Positions 25,311 through 33,172 of a DNA stretch of 64,000 bases are shown here, piece by piece. Position 1 is the stretch's first letter; the number at the start of each line of letters is the position of its first letter. Where the stretch lies: positions 1,860,867 to 1,924,866 of the forward strand of contig NZ_LMGI01000002.1 in assembly GCF_001427105.1 (NCBI RefSeq), written 5' to 3'. This DNA is from Sphingopyxis sp. Root154. Lineage in GTDB: Bacteria > Pseudomonadota > Alphaproteobacteria > Sphingomonadales > Sphingomonadaceae. The notes under the pieces are model-generated. The model was not told the origin of the DNA. It was given only the letters and a program-made list of their open reading frames with translations, and ran no database searches. Made by a program: the position numbers and the translations under genes.

Positions 25311-26132
25311 TCAGGCGGCGGCGAACAAATCCCCGTCCGGATGCAGTCGTTCGCGCACCGGCAGGTTCAGTCCGCCCATCGCCTCGCGGAGTTCCTGCCG
25401 CGCGACGACGTGGCCAATCCCCATGCCGCCAAGGTGCGCCTTGTCGAGCAGGGTGAGGCCAGCCGGGAAAAGCTCGCGATAGATGACGCGCTCGCCGAGC
25501 CCCGGGATGACGCGGAACCCGACGCGCCGCGACAACTGCGTCAATGCCTCGCCGACGCGGCGCATATTGTGCGCATCGACGTGCTGGAGGCGGTTGCGCA
25601 GGATGATCCAGTCCATCGTCCGCCCGTCGGTCTTCGCGCGCGTCTTCCGCGCGTCCCAGATCAGTTCGGAATAGAAGCTCGGCCGGGTGACCTGAAAGGT
25701 TTCGGGATCGACCTGTCCGATCAGGTCGAAGTCGATAAAGCTGTCGTTGATCGGCGTGACGAGCGTATCGGCGCTCGTCGCAAGGTGACGCGCAAAGACG
25801 TCGTCGCGGCCCGGCGTGTCGGCAATCAGATAATCGACGTCTTCGCTCAGCGCTGCGACCTGCTCGTCGAGTTCCTCGATCGTCGAACCGGTGAACACCT
25901 CGAAGCGCGGGGTCGGCAGCGCGATCTCGCGGCGCTTCGCGGTATTCTGGCGATTTTCGAGATAGCGGTGGAAGGTGCGCTGGCGCGGGTCTAGATCGAT
26001 CCCCGCGACGCGCCAGCCCTGGCTCGCCAGCGCGACGGCGAAATGCACGGCACAGGTCGATTTGCCGGTCCCGCCCTTTTCATTGGCAAAGATGATGCGA
26101 TGCGGTGCGGGCTTCGTCGCTGAGGTCGTCAT
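25311..26132 (-). CDS. mipZ: Division-plane positioning ATPase MipZ
   Basis: ParA-superfamily ATPase that forms a gradient from the poles and confines FtsZ to midcell in alphaproteobacteria. The 273 residues show the deviant Walker A NEKGGTGKST (18-26), DLDPRQRTFHRYLENR, the switch ADTPGRDD and a MipZ-typical middle region (SFIDFDLIGQVD). The start is the ATG at 26132; an upstream open frame is not coding because it crosses the divergent panC start. Only 87 bases separate the two starts. Confidence 0.93.
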   Translation of the reverse strand: MTTSATKPAPHRIIFANEKGGTGKSTCAVHFAVALASQGWRVAGIDLDPRQRTFHRYLENRQNTAKRREIALPTPRFEVFTGSTIEELDEQVAALSEDVDYLIADTPGRDDVFARHLATSADTLVTPINDSFIDFDLIGQVDPETFQVTRPSFYSELIWDARKTRAKTDGRTMDWIILRNRLQHVDAHNMRRVGEALTQLSRRVGFRVIPGLGERVIYRELFPAGLTLLDKAHLGGMGIGHVVARQELREAMGGLNLPVRERLHPDGDLFAAA

Positions 26133-26219
26133 GGGGCGTTGCGATTTTCCTGTTTGCGCGGCATGGGCGGCCGGCGCGCGAAGTGATATAGTCGCGCCAA
26201 TATCGGAGGGCGACCGGGC

Positions 26220-27062
26220 GTGCAAATCATCCGTGACATCGCGATGCTGCACCGTGCCGTTACGGCACTGAAGCAGGGTGGGAAGAGCGTCGCGCTGGTT
26301 CCGACGATGGGGTCGCTGCACGACGGCCACCTGTCGCTCGTCCGCATGGCGAAACGCGTCGCCGACCACGCCGTCGTGTCGATTTTCGTCAATCCGACGC
26401 AGTTCGGCCCGAACGAGGATTTCGCCGCCTATCCGCGCGACGAGGCGCGCGATGCCGCGATGCTGGTCGAGGAAGGCACGGGGCTGCTCTGGGCGCCCGA
26501 TGTCAGCGTCATGTACCCCGGCGGGCACAGCACGCATATCGAGGTCGCCGAGCTCGGCGCCGATTATTGCGGCGCGGCGCGCCCCGGCCATTTCGACGGC
26601 GTCGCGACCGTCGTCGCCAAATTGTTCAACCAGGTGCGGCCCGATGTGGCGATCTTCGGCGAAAAGGACTGGCAGCAGCTCGCGATCATCCGCCGCATGG
26701 CGCGCGACCTCGACTTCGGGATCGACATTTTGGGGGCGCCGATCGCGCGCGATGACGACGGCCTCGCGCTGTCGTCGCGCAATGCCTATCTGTCATCCGA
26801 ACAGCGCACGGCGGCAACCATCTTTCCGCGTGCGCTGAACACCGCTGCGAAAGCGATCGCGGGCGGCGCCGATGTCGGCGAAGCGCTCGCCAGGGCCGAG
26901 ACGGTGATCGTTGGGGGGGGCTTCGACAGCGTCGACTATGTCGCGCTCGCCGATGCCGACAGTCTCAAGCGCTTGAACGCTTTTCGGAAGCCCGCGCGGA
27001 TCCTGGCGGCTGCACGGATCGGAAAAACGCGGTTGATCGACAATCTTCCGGTTGGCGATTAA
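26220..27062 (+). CDS. panC: Pantothenate synthetase
   Basis: Joins pantoate and beta-alanine using ATP to give pantothenate, the coenzyme A precursor. The 280-residue protein shows the nucleotide-binding PTMGSLHDGHLSLV (28-41), FVNPTQFGPNEDF, GEKDWQQL and the KMSKS-like LSSRNAYL loop. It uses a GTG start preceded by GGAGGG. No panB is adjacent. Confidence 0.96.
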   Translation: MQIIRDIAMLHRAVTALKQGGKSVALVPTMGSLHDGHLSLVRMAKRVADHAVVSIFVNPTQFGPNEDFAAYPRDEARDAAMLVEEGTGLLWAPDVSVMYPGGHSTHIEVAELGADYCGAARPGHFDGVATVVAKLFNQVRPDVAIFGEKDWQQLAIIRRMARDLDFGIDILGAPIARDDDGLALSSRNAYLSSEQRTAATIFPRALNTAAKAIAGGADVGEALARAETVIVGGGFDSVDYVALADADSLKRLNAFRKPARILAAARIGKTRLIDNLPVGD

Positions 27063-27123
27063 CGCCAAAATCTTCCGATTTCCGCGGCTTTCGAACGATA
27101 TCCACAAAAAAGTCGGATCGTCG

Positions 27124-27139
27124 TTAACGCTTTGTTGAC
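27124..27139 (+). promoter_or_regulatory. CtrA-like binding motif upstream of the Sel1-like gene
   Basis: TTAA (27124-27127), seven bases, then TTGAC (27135-27139) followed by CAT. The CtrA consensus is TTAA-N7-TTAAC, so there is one mismatch. It lies 61 bases before the ATG at 27200, in the only intergenic space that could hold this gene's promoter. Confidence 0.4.
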
Positions 27140-27199
27140 CATAAGCCGCAACTTTGGGCCCCGAGGTCTCCATGTGGGGTGGAGCCAAAGGGGGTTATC

Positions 27200-27514
27200 A
27201 TGGCGAACAGTCTGAAGTCTGCCCAATATCTGATCGAGAGCCGTTTGCTCGACGCCGCCCGCGGCGACGCCAATGCCTATTTCGATCTGGGCATTGCCTT
27301 TTCTACCGGCACCGGCGGGGTCGATGTCGACCTGATCCAGGCGCATAAATGGTTCAATCTCGCCGCGCTTGGCGGCAATATCGAAGGCCAGCAGTGCCGC
27401 GCCGACCTGTCCGACGAAATGTCCCCGGGCGAAATTGCCGAGGCTCAGCGCCAGGCACGCGCCTGGCTCGACGAGACGGCGCGCCGTCCCGCCGCGCGGC
27501 GCTTTGCAGCCTAA
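27200..27514 (+). CDS. Small Sel1-repeat-like protein
   Basis: A 104-residue protein with one Sel1/TPR-like unit: ANAYFDLGIAFSTGTGGVDV, then IQAHKWFNLAALGGN, the usual repeat signature. Cytoplasmic, no leader. It ends with a basic tail (RRPAARRFAA) and shares CTAA with the convergent GNAT gene. The start follows GGGGG; an earlier frame extension is weak. Role unknown; Sel1 proteins mediate protein contacts. Confidence 0.8.
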   Translation: MANSLKSAQYLIESRLLDAARGDANAYFDLGIAFSTGTGGVDVDLIQAHKWFNLAALGGNIEGQQCRADLSDEMSPGEIAEAQRQARAWLDETARRPAARRFAA

Positions 27515-28662
27515 TCCTTTCGCTTGAAGGGCGTCTGCCCTTCCAGCCACTTCATTTCGACTTCTTCCGCCTGCCGTTCCTGTTCGAGGTAATCGGCAAC
27601 CGCGCGGCGAAAGCCCGGATCAGCGATGAAATGCGCCGACCATGTCGCGACGGGGCCATAGCCGCGCGCGAGCTTGTGCCCGCCCTGCGCGCCCGCCTCG
27701 ACGCGGGCAAGGCCGCGTTCGATCGCGATGTCGATCGCGCGATAATAGCATAACTCGAAATGCAGATAGGGGATCTCGACGAGACAGCCCCAGTAGCGGC
27801 CGTAGAGCGTGTCGGCGCCGACGAAGTGCAGCGCGCCCGCGACCGGCCTTTCCTCGCCGTCATAAGCGATCAGCAGGATGATCTGCTCCGCCATTGTCGC
27901 GCCCATCAGGTCGAACGCTTCGCGCGTGAGGTACGGATGCCCCCATTTGCGCGCGCCGGTGTCCTGATAGAAAAGCCACATCGCGTCCCAATGCTCGGGA
28001 CGGATCGCATCGCCCGTCAGTTCCTCGATCCGCAGGCCGTCGACCGCACGTTGCCGCTCCTTGCGGAGTTGCTTGCGCTTCGCTGAATTCAGCGTCGCGA
28101 GGAAATCGTCGAAGCCCGCATAACCGGCGTTCGCGAAATGGAACTGGATATCGCGGCGGACGAGCCAGCCCGCTTCCTCGAACAGCGGCATCTGGTCGGG
28201 CGCGACAAAGGTCGCGTGCGCCGACGAGAGCTGGTTCTGCCGCACCACTGTCTCGGCGGCACGGAGCAGCAGCAGCGCGTCCCCCCGATCCTTGGCCAGC
28301 AGGCGCGGCCCCGACACGGGGGTGAAGGGCGCCGCGATCTGGAGCTTCGGATAATAGTCGCCACCTGCGCGCGCCCAGGCATCGGCCCAGGCATGGTCGA
28401 ACACATATTCGCCCTGGCTGTGCGATTTGAGGTACGCGGGCGCGGCGGCGACGAGCGCCCCGCCGGCATCCTCGACCAGCAAGGGCGCCGCCTGCCAGCC
28501 CGTACCCGGCCCGACACTGCCCGATTGTTCGAGCAACGACAGGAAGGCGTGGCCGACGAACGGATTGCCGCCATCGTGCAGGGCGTCCCATGCCGCGACG
28601 GCGATGGCGGCGACGCCGGTTCCGAGCGATATCGTGCGTACGGGCGGGTCGGCCTCTGCCAC
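27511..28662 (-). CDS. GNAT-fold acyltransferase, DUF482 family
   Basis: A 383-residue protein of the DUF482 (peptidogalycan biosynthesis-like, GNAT) family; acceptor unknown. Typical blocks are present: NPFVGHAFLSLLEQSGSVG, AAPAYLKSHSQGEYVFDHAW, YPKLQIAAPFTPVSG, and a C-terminal GNAT core with YYRAIDIAIERGLARVEAGAQGGHK. The start is a GTG at 28662, 8 bases after the RidA stop, with no clear Shine-Dalgarno, so translational coupling is likely. It is read from the RidA/HAD/DUF3572 set. Confidence 0.85.
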   Translation of the reverse strand: MAEADPPVRTISLGTGVAAIAVAAWDALHDGGNPFVGHAFLSLLEQSGSVGPGTGWQAAPLLVEDAGGALVAAAPAYLKSHSQGEYVFDHAWADAWARAGGDYYPKLQIAAPFTPVSGPRLLAKDRGDALLLLRAAETVVRQNQLSSAHATFVAPDQMPLFEEAGWLVRRDIQFHFANAGYAGFDDFLATLNSAKRKQLRKERQRAVDGLRIEELTGDAIRPEHWDAMWLFYQDTGARKWGHPYLTREAFDLMGATMAEQIILLIAYDGEERPVAGALHFVGADTLYGRYWGCLVEIPYLHFELCYYRAIDIAIERGLARVEAGAQGGHKLARGYGPVATWSAHFIADPGFRRAVADYLEQERQAEEVEMKWLEGQTPFKRKD

Positions 28663-28670
28663 CGGAATGC

Positions 28671-29135
28671 TTAGGCGGGCTTCACCGCGACGATCGCGTC
28701 CGCCTCGACCGCGGCGCCGAGCGGCAGCACCGCGACGCCGACCGCGGCGCGCGCATGGCGGCCCGCTTCGCCGAACAGGGTTTCGAACAATTCCGACGCG
28801 CCATTGGCGACCTTCGCCTGATCGGTGAAACCGGGGGTGCTGTTGACGAACACGCCGAGCTTGACGACGCGCTCGACGCGCGACCAGTCGCCGCCGAGCG
28901 CCTGCCCGATCTGGGCGACGAGCATCAGCGCGACGCGCTGTGCCGCATCCTGCCCGCCCGCAACGTCGACGTTCTCGCCAAGGCGGCCGGTGACGACCTG
29001 CCCGTCGCGAAACGGCAGCTGGCCGCTGACGTAGAGCAGGCCGCCATGCTCGACGACGGGCACATAAGCGGCGACCGGCGCGGCGGGCCTGGGGAGTTCG
29101 AGGCCAAGTTCGGCGATTTTGGCGGCGATATCCAT
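28671..29135 (-). CDS. RidA/YjgF family protein
   Basis: Enamine/imine deaminase family that removes reactive 2-aminoacrylate. The 154-residue protein has the family body VEHGGLLYVSGQLPF and ends near VAVLPLGAAVEADAIVAV. The typical C-terminal catalytic Arg of RidA proper is not evident; instead the end reads like the YjgH/TdcF-like long subgroup with an N-terminal extension of 20 residues (IAAKIAELGLELPRP). Activity is therefore uncertain. Between a HAD gene and a GNAT gene on the same strand. Confidence 0.85.
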   Translation of the reverse strand: MDIAAKIAELGLELPRPAAPVAAYVPVVEHGGLLYVSGQLPFRDGQVVTGRLGENVDVAGGQDAAQRVALMLVAQIGQALGGDWSRVERVVKLGVFVNSTPGFTDQAKVANGASELFETLFGEAGRHARAAVGVAVLPLGAAVEADAIVAVKPA

Positions 29136-29150
29136 GATCTGTCCTTGTTC

Positions 29151-29792
29151 TTAAACCGGTTCGGGGGCCGGGGCGGGGATGTTTTCGGCGAGGCGCGCCA
29201 GGATCCAGTCGCGCGCCGTCGTCCAGTCGTCGATTCGCGCATGCGCGTGCTTCGCTGGCGCGATCTTGCCGGCGATCGCGGGCTCGCCGACGAGGTGGAG
29301 CCGCCACACGTCGGGTGCCTCGTGCGCGACCGATTGATGGTGGCCCGCGAGGTCGTCGATGAAGACCGCGACCGAGGGCTGATATTCTTCGATCAGGCGG
29401 CGCACCGGTTCGCCCTTGCCGCCGCGGCTGCCGATCACGGGTGCGTGGAAATCGTGCAGCGCGAGCTGTTCGATACGCGCCTGCTGATGTTCGGGGCCGA
29501 CGTTGGTGAGGACGACGATATCGGCCTCGGCGCCGATCGCCGCCATCGCCGCGAGCGCGCCGGCTATCGGATATTGCCGCGTCATTTCCTTACGGAAAAA
29601 GCCGTCGAGCAAGGGCCACACTTCGGCCGCTTCCAAGGGCGTGCCGCATTCCTTGCGCTTCAAGGCGTTCGCGAAGCTCGCGTCCTCGATGCGGAAGATC
29701 ACGCCATGTTCGGCATCGACCCATTCGGCGAAGGGGACGACCATGTGCATCAGCACCTCGTCGCAATCGGTGATGACGAGCGGGCGGTTCAT
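29151..29792 (-). CDS. HAD-superfamily hydrolase
   Basis: A 213-residue phosphatase-like protein. It shows ITDCDEVLMHM (nucleophile Asp near 9, general acid Asp at +2), VLTNVGPEHQQ (motif II), GKGEPVRRLI with Lys, and FIDDLAGHHQSV (motif IV). Substrate unknown. The ATG overlaps the DUF3572 stop by four bases (ATGA), and RidA follows after 15 bases, forming a DUF3572-HAD-RidA-GNAT operon. Confidence 0.85.
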   Translation of the reverse strand: MNRPLVITDCDEVLMHMVVPFAEWVDAEHGVIFRIEDASFANALKRKECGTPLEAAEVWPLLDGFFRKEMTRQYPIAGALAAMAAIGAEADIVVLTNVGPEHQQARIEQLALHDFHAPVIGSRGGKGEPVRRLIEEYQPSVAVFIDDLAGHHQSVAHEAPDVWRLHLVGEPAIAGKIAPAKHAHARIDDWTTARDWILARLAENIPAPAPEPV

Positions 29793-30076
29793 GCGGTGGT
29801 TCCTTCGAGTCTCTGTGCCGCGGCGGCGATGCTGGCAGGCGGCACCTGCAGCGCATCGGCGCAGGCGACAAGGTCGTTTTCGTGAGCGGTGAGAAAAGAC
29901 AGGATCGCCGCGAGCGTCGCCTGCTCGCCCAGCGAGGTGCGCAGTTCGTCGGGCGCAAGCCCGGTCAGGCCGAGCAGCCGCTCGGCGCGCGGTTCGTCGC
30001 TCAAGATCCAGCCGAGCGCCTGAAGCGCCAGCGCGGCATCGCCATCGTGCAAGTCGTGTGTCCCTAATTGTGTCAT
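29789..30076 (-). CDS. DUF3572 family protein
   Basis: A 95-residue helical protein of the alphaproteobacterial DUF3572 family, function unknown. It contains ALALQALGWILSDEPRAERLL followed by GLTGLAPDELR and a C-terminal ADALQVPPASIAAAAQRL helix. It is divergent from divK with 53 bases between starts, and its stop overlaps the HAD start. Confidence 0.87.
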   Translation of the reverse strand: MTQLGTHDLHDGDAALALQALGWILSDEPRAERLLGLTGLAPDELRTSLGEQATLAAILSFLTAHENDLVACADALQVPPASIAAAAQRLEGTTA

Positions 30077-30129
30077 GCCGCCGATTCGCCTAAACGGGCC
30101 GCGTACGCAAGGTGGGGAACATAAGTAAC

Positions 30130-30492
30130 ATGGGCAAGACCATCCTGGTCGTCGAAGATAATGAGCTCAACCTTCGCCTCTTCTGCGACCTTCTCAACGC
30201 CCATGGCTATAGCGCGCACCCGGTGCGCGACGGACGCGACGCGCTGGCGAAAGCGCGCGAAGTGTCGCCCGACCTGATCATCATGGACATCCAGTTGCCG
30301 CATGTCAGCGGGCTCGACCTGATCGGTCAGATGAAGGCCGATCTGACCTTGCGCGCGGTTCCGATCATGGCGGTGACCGCTTATGCCGGAAAAGGCGATG
30401 AGGAGCAGATTAAGGCGGCGGGCGCCGAAGCCTATGTGTCCAAACCGATTTCGGTGATCAAGTTCATCGAAAGCGTCGGGGCCTTCGCATAA
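30130..30492 (+). CDS. divK: Response regulator DivK
   Basis: Single-domain response regulator of the alphaproteobacterial cell-cycle network that controls DivJ/PleC/DivL and so CtrA. The 120 residues form a CheY-like domain: acidic pocket EDN, phospho-acceptor Asp53 in IMDIQLP, Thr83 in AVTAYA and Lys105 in VSKPIS. The start GKTILVVEDNELN matches DivK; six extra upstream codons are possible but lack support. It stands alone, divergent from DUF3572, and pleD does not follow. Confidence 0.95.
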   Translation: MGKTILVVEDNELNLRLFCDLLNAHGYSAHPVRDGRDALAKAREVSPDLIIMDIQLPHVSGLDLIGQMKADLTLRAVPIMAVTAYAGKGDEEQIKAAGAEAYVSKPISVIKFIESVGAFA

Positions 30493-30646
30493 TTTTTTTG
30501 CGATCGCGCGGGGTCGATTGCGACGGGCCGCCCAAAATCATCGGCGAGTCGCTGGCCCGCGCGGCGACAGCACCGCCGGGTTCAGCCATTGGCCAGCTTT
30601 CCTTTCCTAATTCTGATCGCGGGGGTTCAGGATGGAAGGACATAAG

Positions 30647-30994
30647 ATGTTTTTGATGAAGAGGCTGGCGCTGACCGCCTTGATCGGCGCGACGACGCTG
30701 GCCGCAATGCCGACCGAAGCCGATGCGCGCAGCCGCCACCATCGGCACGGACATTATAGCGACCGCGGCCATGATCGCTGGAACGATCGCCGCGACTATC
30801 GGCACCACCGCGACAAACGATATTATCGGAACTGCCGCACCAGCGGCACCACCGGACTGATCGTCGGCGGCGCTGCTGGCGCGTTGCTGGGCCGCGAAGT
30901 CGATCGCCGGGGCGACCGCGCCACGGGCACGATCCTCGGTGCGGCCGGCGGCGCGCTGCTCGGCCGCGAGATCGACCGCAAGCGTCGCTGCTGA
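30647..30994 (+). CDS. Glycine-zipper 2TM domain exported protein
   Basis: A 115-residue protein starting FLMKRLALTALIG after a GGAAGG Shine-Dalgarno. A signal peptide (cleaved near ADA) is followed by an Arg/His/Tyr-rich region (about 30-65) and two glycine-zipper repeats, GLIVGGAAGALLG and GTILGAAGGALLGREIDRK. This pattern is common in alphaproteobacterial outer-membrane-associated proteins. The basic middle could bind metal or nucleic acid, but there is no proof. The 5' leader of about 150 bases shows no recognised regulatory RNA. Confidence 0.82.
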   Translation: MFLMKRLALTALIGATTLAAMPTEADARSRHHRHGHYSDRGHDRWNDRRDYRHHRDKRYYRNCRTSGTTGLIVGGAAGALLGREVDRRGDRATGTILGAAGGALLGREIDRKRRC

Positions 30995-31019
30995 CCGCTG
31001 CGGGGGAAGGAAGGGACCG

Positions 31020-31181
31020 TCAGGCGGCGCAAGCGTCGCGGGCGGTCCGTTCCGAAAGCCGCGGCGCGGCGATGCGCTGCCACGGCGCCGAATAATGGAT
31101 GGCGACGGCGGCCTCCGAGGCCGTGACGGTGGCGGTCCAGATGCGGCTGATCCAACGCGTTTCGGGGGTGTTACGGGTCAT
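31020..31181 (-). CDS. Small 53-residue protein divergent from lrp
   Basis: A 53-residue frame starting TRNTPETRWISRIWTATVT and ending TARDACAA. A good Shine-Dalgarno AAGGAGA lies 6 bases before the ATG at 31181, and the frame has alphaproteobacterial codon bias. It runs divergent from lrp, with 136 bases between starts, an arrangement typical of a regulator and its target. No domain, leader or membrane segment is clear. Its neighbour downstream is the convergent glycine-zipper gene, 25 bases away. I do not recognise the family. Confidence 0.6.
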   Translation of the reverse strand: MTRNTPETRWISRIWTATVTASEAAVAIHYSAPWQRIAAPRLSERTARDACAA

Positions 31182-31317
31182 CTCATGTCTCCTTCATCCG
31201 AAACCGCGAAAGATGGGGAGGGGCGGCCCGGACGAATCCCATTTACCCCGGCAAGTGCGGCGATCGGCGCCGAAATTGATCGTGCTTGCGACCAATTTTC
31301 GCGCTATTGAAAAATTT

Positions 31318-31803
31318 ATGCGAAAAATGATCGACCTCGACGATTTCGACCGCCGGCTGCTCGCGCTGGTACGGCACGACAATCTCCAGCCCGCGCGAAT
31401 CCTCGCCGACAAGGTCGGCCTGTCGCTGTCGGCGGTGCTCCGCCGCCTGCGCCGGATGCGCGAAGAAAAGGTGATCGTCGCCGATATCGCGGTGGTCAAT
31501 CCGGCGCTGACCGGATCGGCGCTCACCATGCACATCCTCGTCCGGATGCAACAGGCGGGGCCGCAGACTATGGACGCGTTCGCACGCGAGATCGCCCGCC
31601 ACTCCGAAATCACGGGGGCGTGGGACGTGACCGGCGACGATGATTTCCTGCTGAAAGTGCAGATCGGCTCGATGGAGGAATATGACGCCTTCACCCGCCG
31701 CGCGCTGGGTGAGGACAAGGGCGTGCATTCGTTCAAGACGATGATCACGATCCGGCACATCATCGAAAATGATGTCGCGCGCCGGCCCCTGCGCGATTTC
31801 TGA
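31318..31803 (+). CDS. Lrp/AsnC family transcriptional regulator
   Basis: A 161-residue feast/famine regulator. Residues 3-60 hold the winged HTH (LDDFDRRLLALVRHDNLQPARILADKVGLSLSAV style, then RRLRRMREEKVI), and 65-150 form the ligand-binding RAM domain (TGAWDVTGDDDFLLKVQI). Effector unknown. AATTTTC (31294-31300) and GAAAAATT (31309-31316) bracket a 8-base centre just before the ATG and could be an autoregulatory site. I prefer the ATG at 31318; 31327 is an alternative. It is divergent from a 53-residue gene. Confidence 0.92.
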   Translation: MRKMIDLDDFDRRLLALVRHDNLQPARILADKVGLSLSAVLRRLRRMREEKVIVADIAVVNPALTGSALTMHILVRMQQAGPQTMDAFAREIARHSEITGAWDVTGDDDFLLKVQIGSMEEYDAFTRRALGEDKGVHSFKTMITIRHIIENDVARRPLRDF

Positions 31804-31811
31804 CGCGCACG

Positions 31812-31837
31812 AAAAAGGGCGGCGCGCGGCCGCCCTT
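31812..31837 (-). terminator. Intrinsic terminator downstream of rpmG
   Basis: Stem 31815-31823 with 31829-31837 (9 bp, AAGGGCGGC) and loop of 5. On the minus strand it is followed by TTTTTC. It can also slow plus-strand transcription from lrp. Confidence 0.7.
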
Positions 31838-31863
31838 CTGATCCCGGATCTTATCCGGAATAA

Positions 31864-31905
31864 CGCATTTCCGCCCCACGCGCTTTCAGCGCATGGGGAA
31901 ATGCA
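31864..31905. repeat. Long imperfect hairpin after the rpmG stop
   Basis: GCATTTCCGCCCC pairs with GGGGAAATGC across a centre that itself forms a short GCGC stem. It begins one base beyond the rpmG stop codon and may protect the mRNA 3' end or stop transcription ahead of the terminator at 31.82 kb. Confidence 0.5.
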
Positions 31906-32073
31906 TCACTTGATCTTGGCTTCCTTGAACTCGACGTGCTTGCGGACACGCGGGTCATACTTACGCACCGACATTTTTTCGGTCATCGTGCGCGGGTTCT
32001 TTTTGGTCACATAGAAAAAGCCCGTGTCGGCGGTGCTCACCAGCTTGATCTTGACGGTCGTCGGCTTGGCCAT
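31906..32073 (-). CDS. rpmG: 50S ribosomal protein L33, zinc-free type
   Basis: A 55-residue protein starting [17 protein letters not shown] and ending VEFKEAKIK. The two CxxC pairs of zinc-binding L33 are absent, so this is the C-minus form. Stands alone between tonB and lrp with its own terminator. Confidence 0.95.
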   Translation of the reverse strand: MAKPTTVKIKLVSTADTGFFYVTKKNPRTMTEKMSVRKYDPRVRKHVEFKEAKIK

Positions 32074-32245
32074 GGCCCTGTTCCTCGAAATGACTGCACA
32101 TCCACCGGAGGTCCGAGGGATGCGGCGGGACTAGGGCCCCGACGTTGGTGTGAAAAACATGAAAGGGCCGCGCGACGCCGCGCCGCCCCTCAATATCCGG
32201 GCGCCTTTGGCGGGATTCGGCCTTTCTGTCAAGCGAAAGGAAGGT

Positions 32246-32267
32246 CGGGCGGCACATCGACCGCCCG
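32246..32267 (-). terminator. Hairpin downstream of tonB
   Basis: CGGGCGG (32246-32252) pairs with CCGCCCG (32261-32267), loop 8, 25 bases after the tonB stop; on the minus strand it is followed by ACCTTCCTTTCGC, a weak T-rich run. The rest of the gap to rpmG (32074-32245) holds no gene I can support. Confidence 0.4.
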
Positions 32268-32291
32268 TCCGGGAGGGGTAGGATTGCGACC

Positions 32292-33029
32292 CTAGGCGTT
32301 CTTGATCTCGAAACGGACGCGCATTTCCTTCCAGCTTTCCTCAGGCACTCCGCCGCGCGTCGCAGCCTTGAAGCGCCATTTGGTGAGCGCACGCCGCTTC
32401 GTCGCTTCGAAAAACGCCGGATCGTCGGTGCTGACCAGCTCGACCGCCTTCACCCGTCCGTCGATGCCGATCAGCACGCGGACGACCGCGACGCCCTCGA
32501 TCCCCTCACGCTGCGCGCGTGCCGGATAGTCGGGCTGAAAAAGACCCGCATAGCGCTGGTCGAGCTGCGCGAGCACCAGCTTGGGAGGCTGCACGGGCGG
32601 ATCGATAATTTGGGGCATCACCGTTCCCGTGCCGGAGCCAGCCGGCGGAACATAGGGTTCGTCGGTCCGACCGACGGGCGGATCCTGACTCAGCGGCGGC
32701 AGCGGCGAATCGGTCGCAGCGATAACGGTTTTGGTCGGCTGGTCCTGCGGCTTGGCATCGGGTTGCGGTTCGGGGGGCTTCGGTTTCTCGAGCGTGATCG
32801 GGTCCCAGATCTGTCGTTCGGATTCAGGCGGCGTCTGGACGATCATCGGCGACAGCGCCACCGCGACGACCAGCGCGGCGGGCAGCCCGACGGCGAACAG
32901 TGCAGCAACCGGGTGGTGGCGGGCATCGCTTCCATAGCTGTTGCGCGTCAGCGGCGCCGCCGCTCCGGCGGGCGCGGTGGTCGCTTTGGGCGCGGCCACA
33001 ATAGCTGAAATCAAGGGTATCAGGGTCAT
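32292..33029 (-). CDS. tonB: TonB family energy transducer
   Basis: Couples the proton-motive force to outer-membrane receptors. The 245-residue protein has a membrane helix at about 41-64 (VAALFAVGLPAALVVAVALS), a Pro/Lys-rich periplasmic spacer (about 66-150) and a C-terminal TonB domain (about 160-245: YPARAQREGIEGVAVVRVLI and TKWRFKAATRGG). About 40 residues precede the helix. No exbBD is adjacent. A Zur-like site 73 bases upstream suggests zinc-dependent control. Confidence 0.9.
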   Translation of the reverse strand: MTLIPLISAIVAAPKATTAPAGAAAPLTRNSYGSDARHHPVAALFAVGLPAALVVAVALSPMIVQTPPESERQIWDPITLEKPKPPEPQPDAKPQDQPTKTVIAATDSPLPPLSQDPPVGRTDEPYVPPAGSGTGTVMPQIIDPPVQPPKLVLAQLDQRYAGLFQPDYPARAQREGIEGVAVVRVLIGIDGRVKAVELVSTDDPAFFEATKRRALTKWRFKAATRGGVPEESWKEMRVRFEIKNA

Positions 33030-33101
33030 GGCATCTCTCCTTGCCTATATGACCCGGCCCCGCCGCGTTCCGACCGCTGTTATCGGCCAGGTCAGATTGA
33101 C

Positions 33102-33114
33102 GTGATATTATAAC
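33102..33114 (-). promoter_or_regulatory. Zur-like operator upstream of tonB
   Basis: On the minus strand GTTATAATATCAC, one mismatch from the proteobacterial Zur core GTTATANTATAAC; five of six dyad pairs match. It sits 73 bases before the tonB ATG and after the gltX stop, in an AT-rich patch unlike its flanks. Confidence 0.55.
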
Positions 33115-33172
33115 ATAACGTCGCATGTCAAGTGGATCGGTAAGCAAGCCCGCGGAGCGATCGAACGGCTTG

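Noticed and set aside
27511..29307. 598-residue version of the GNAT protein
   Set aside because: Its first 215 residues run through RidA in another frame; the GTG at 28662 gives a natural start.
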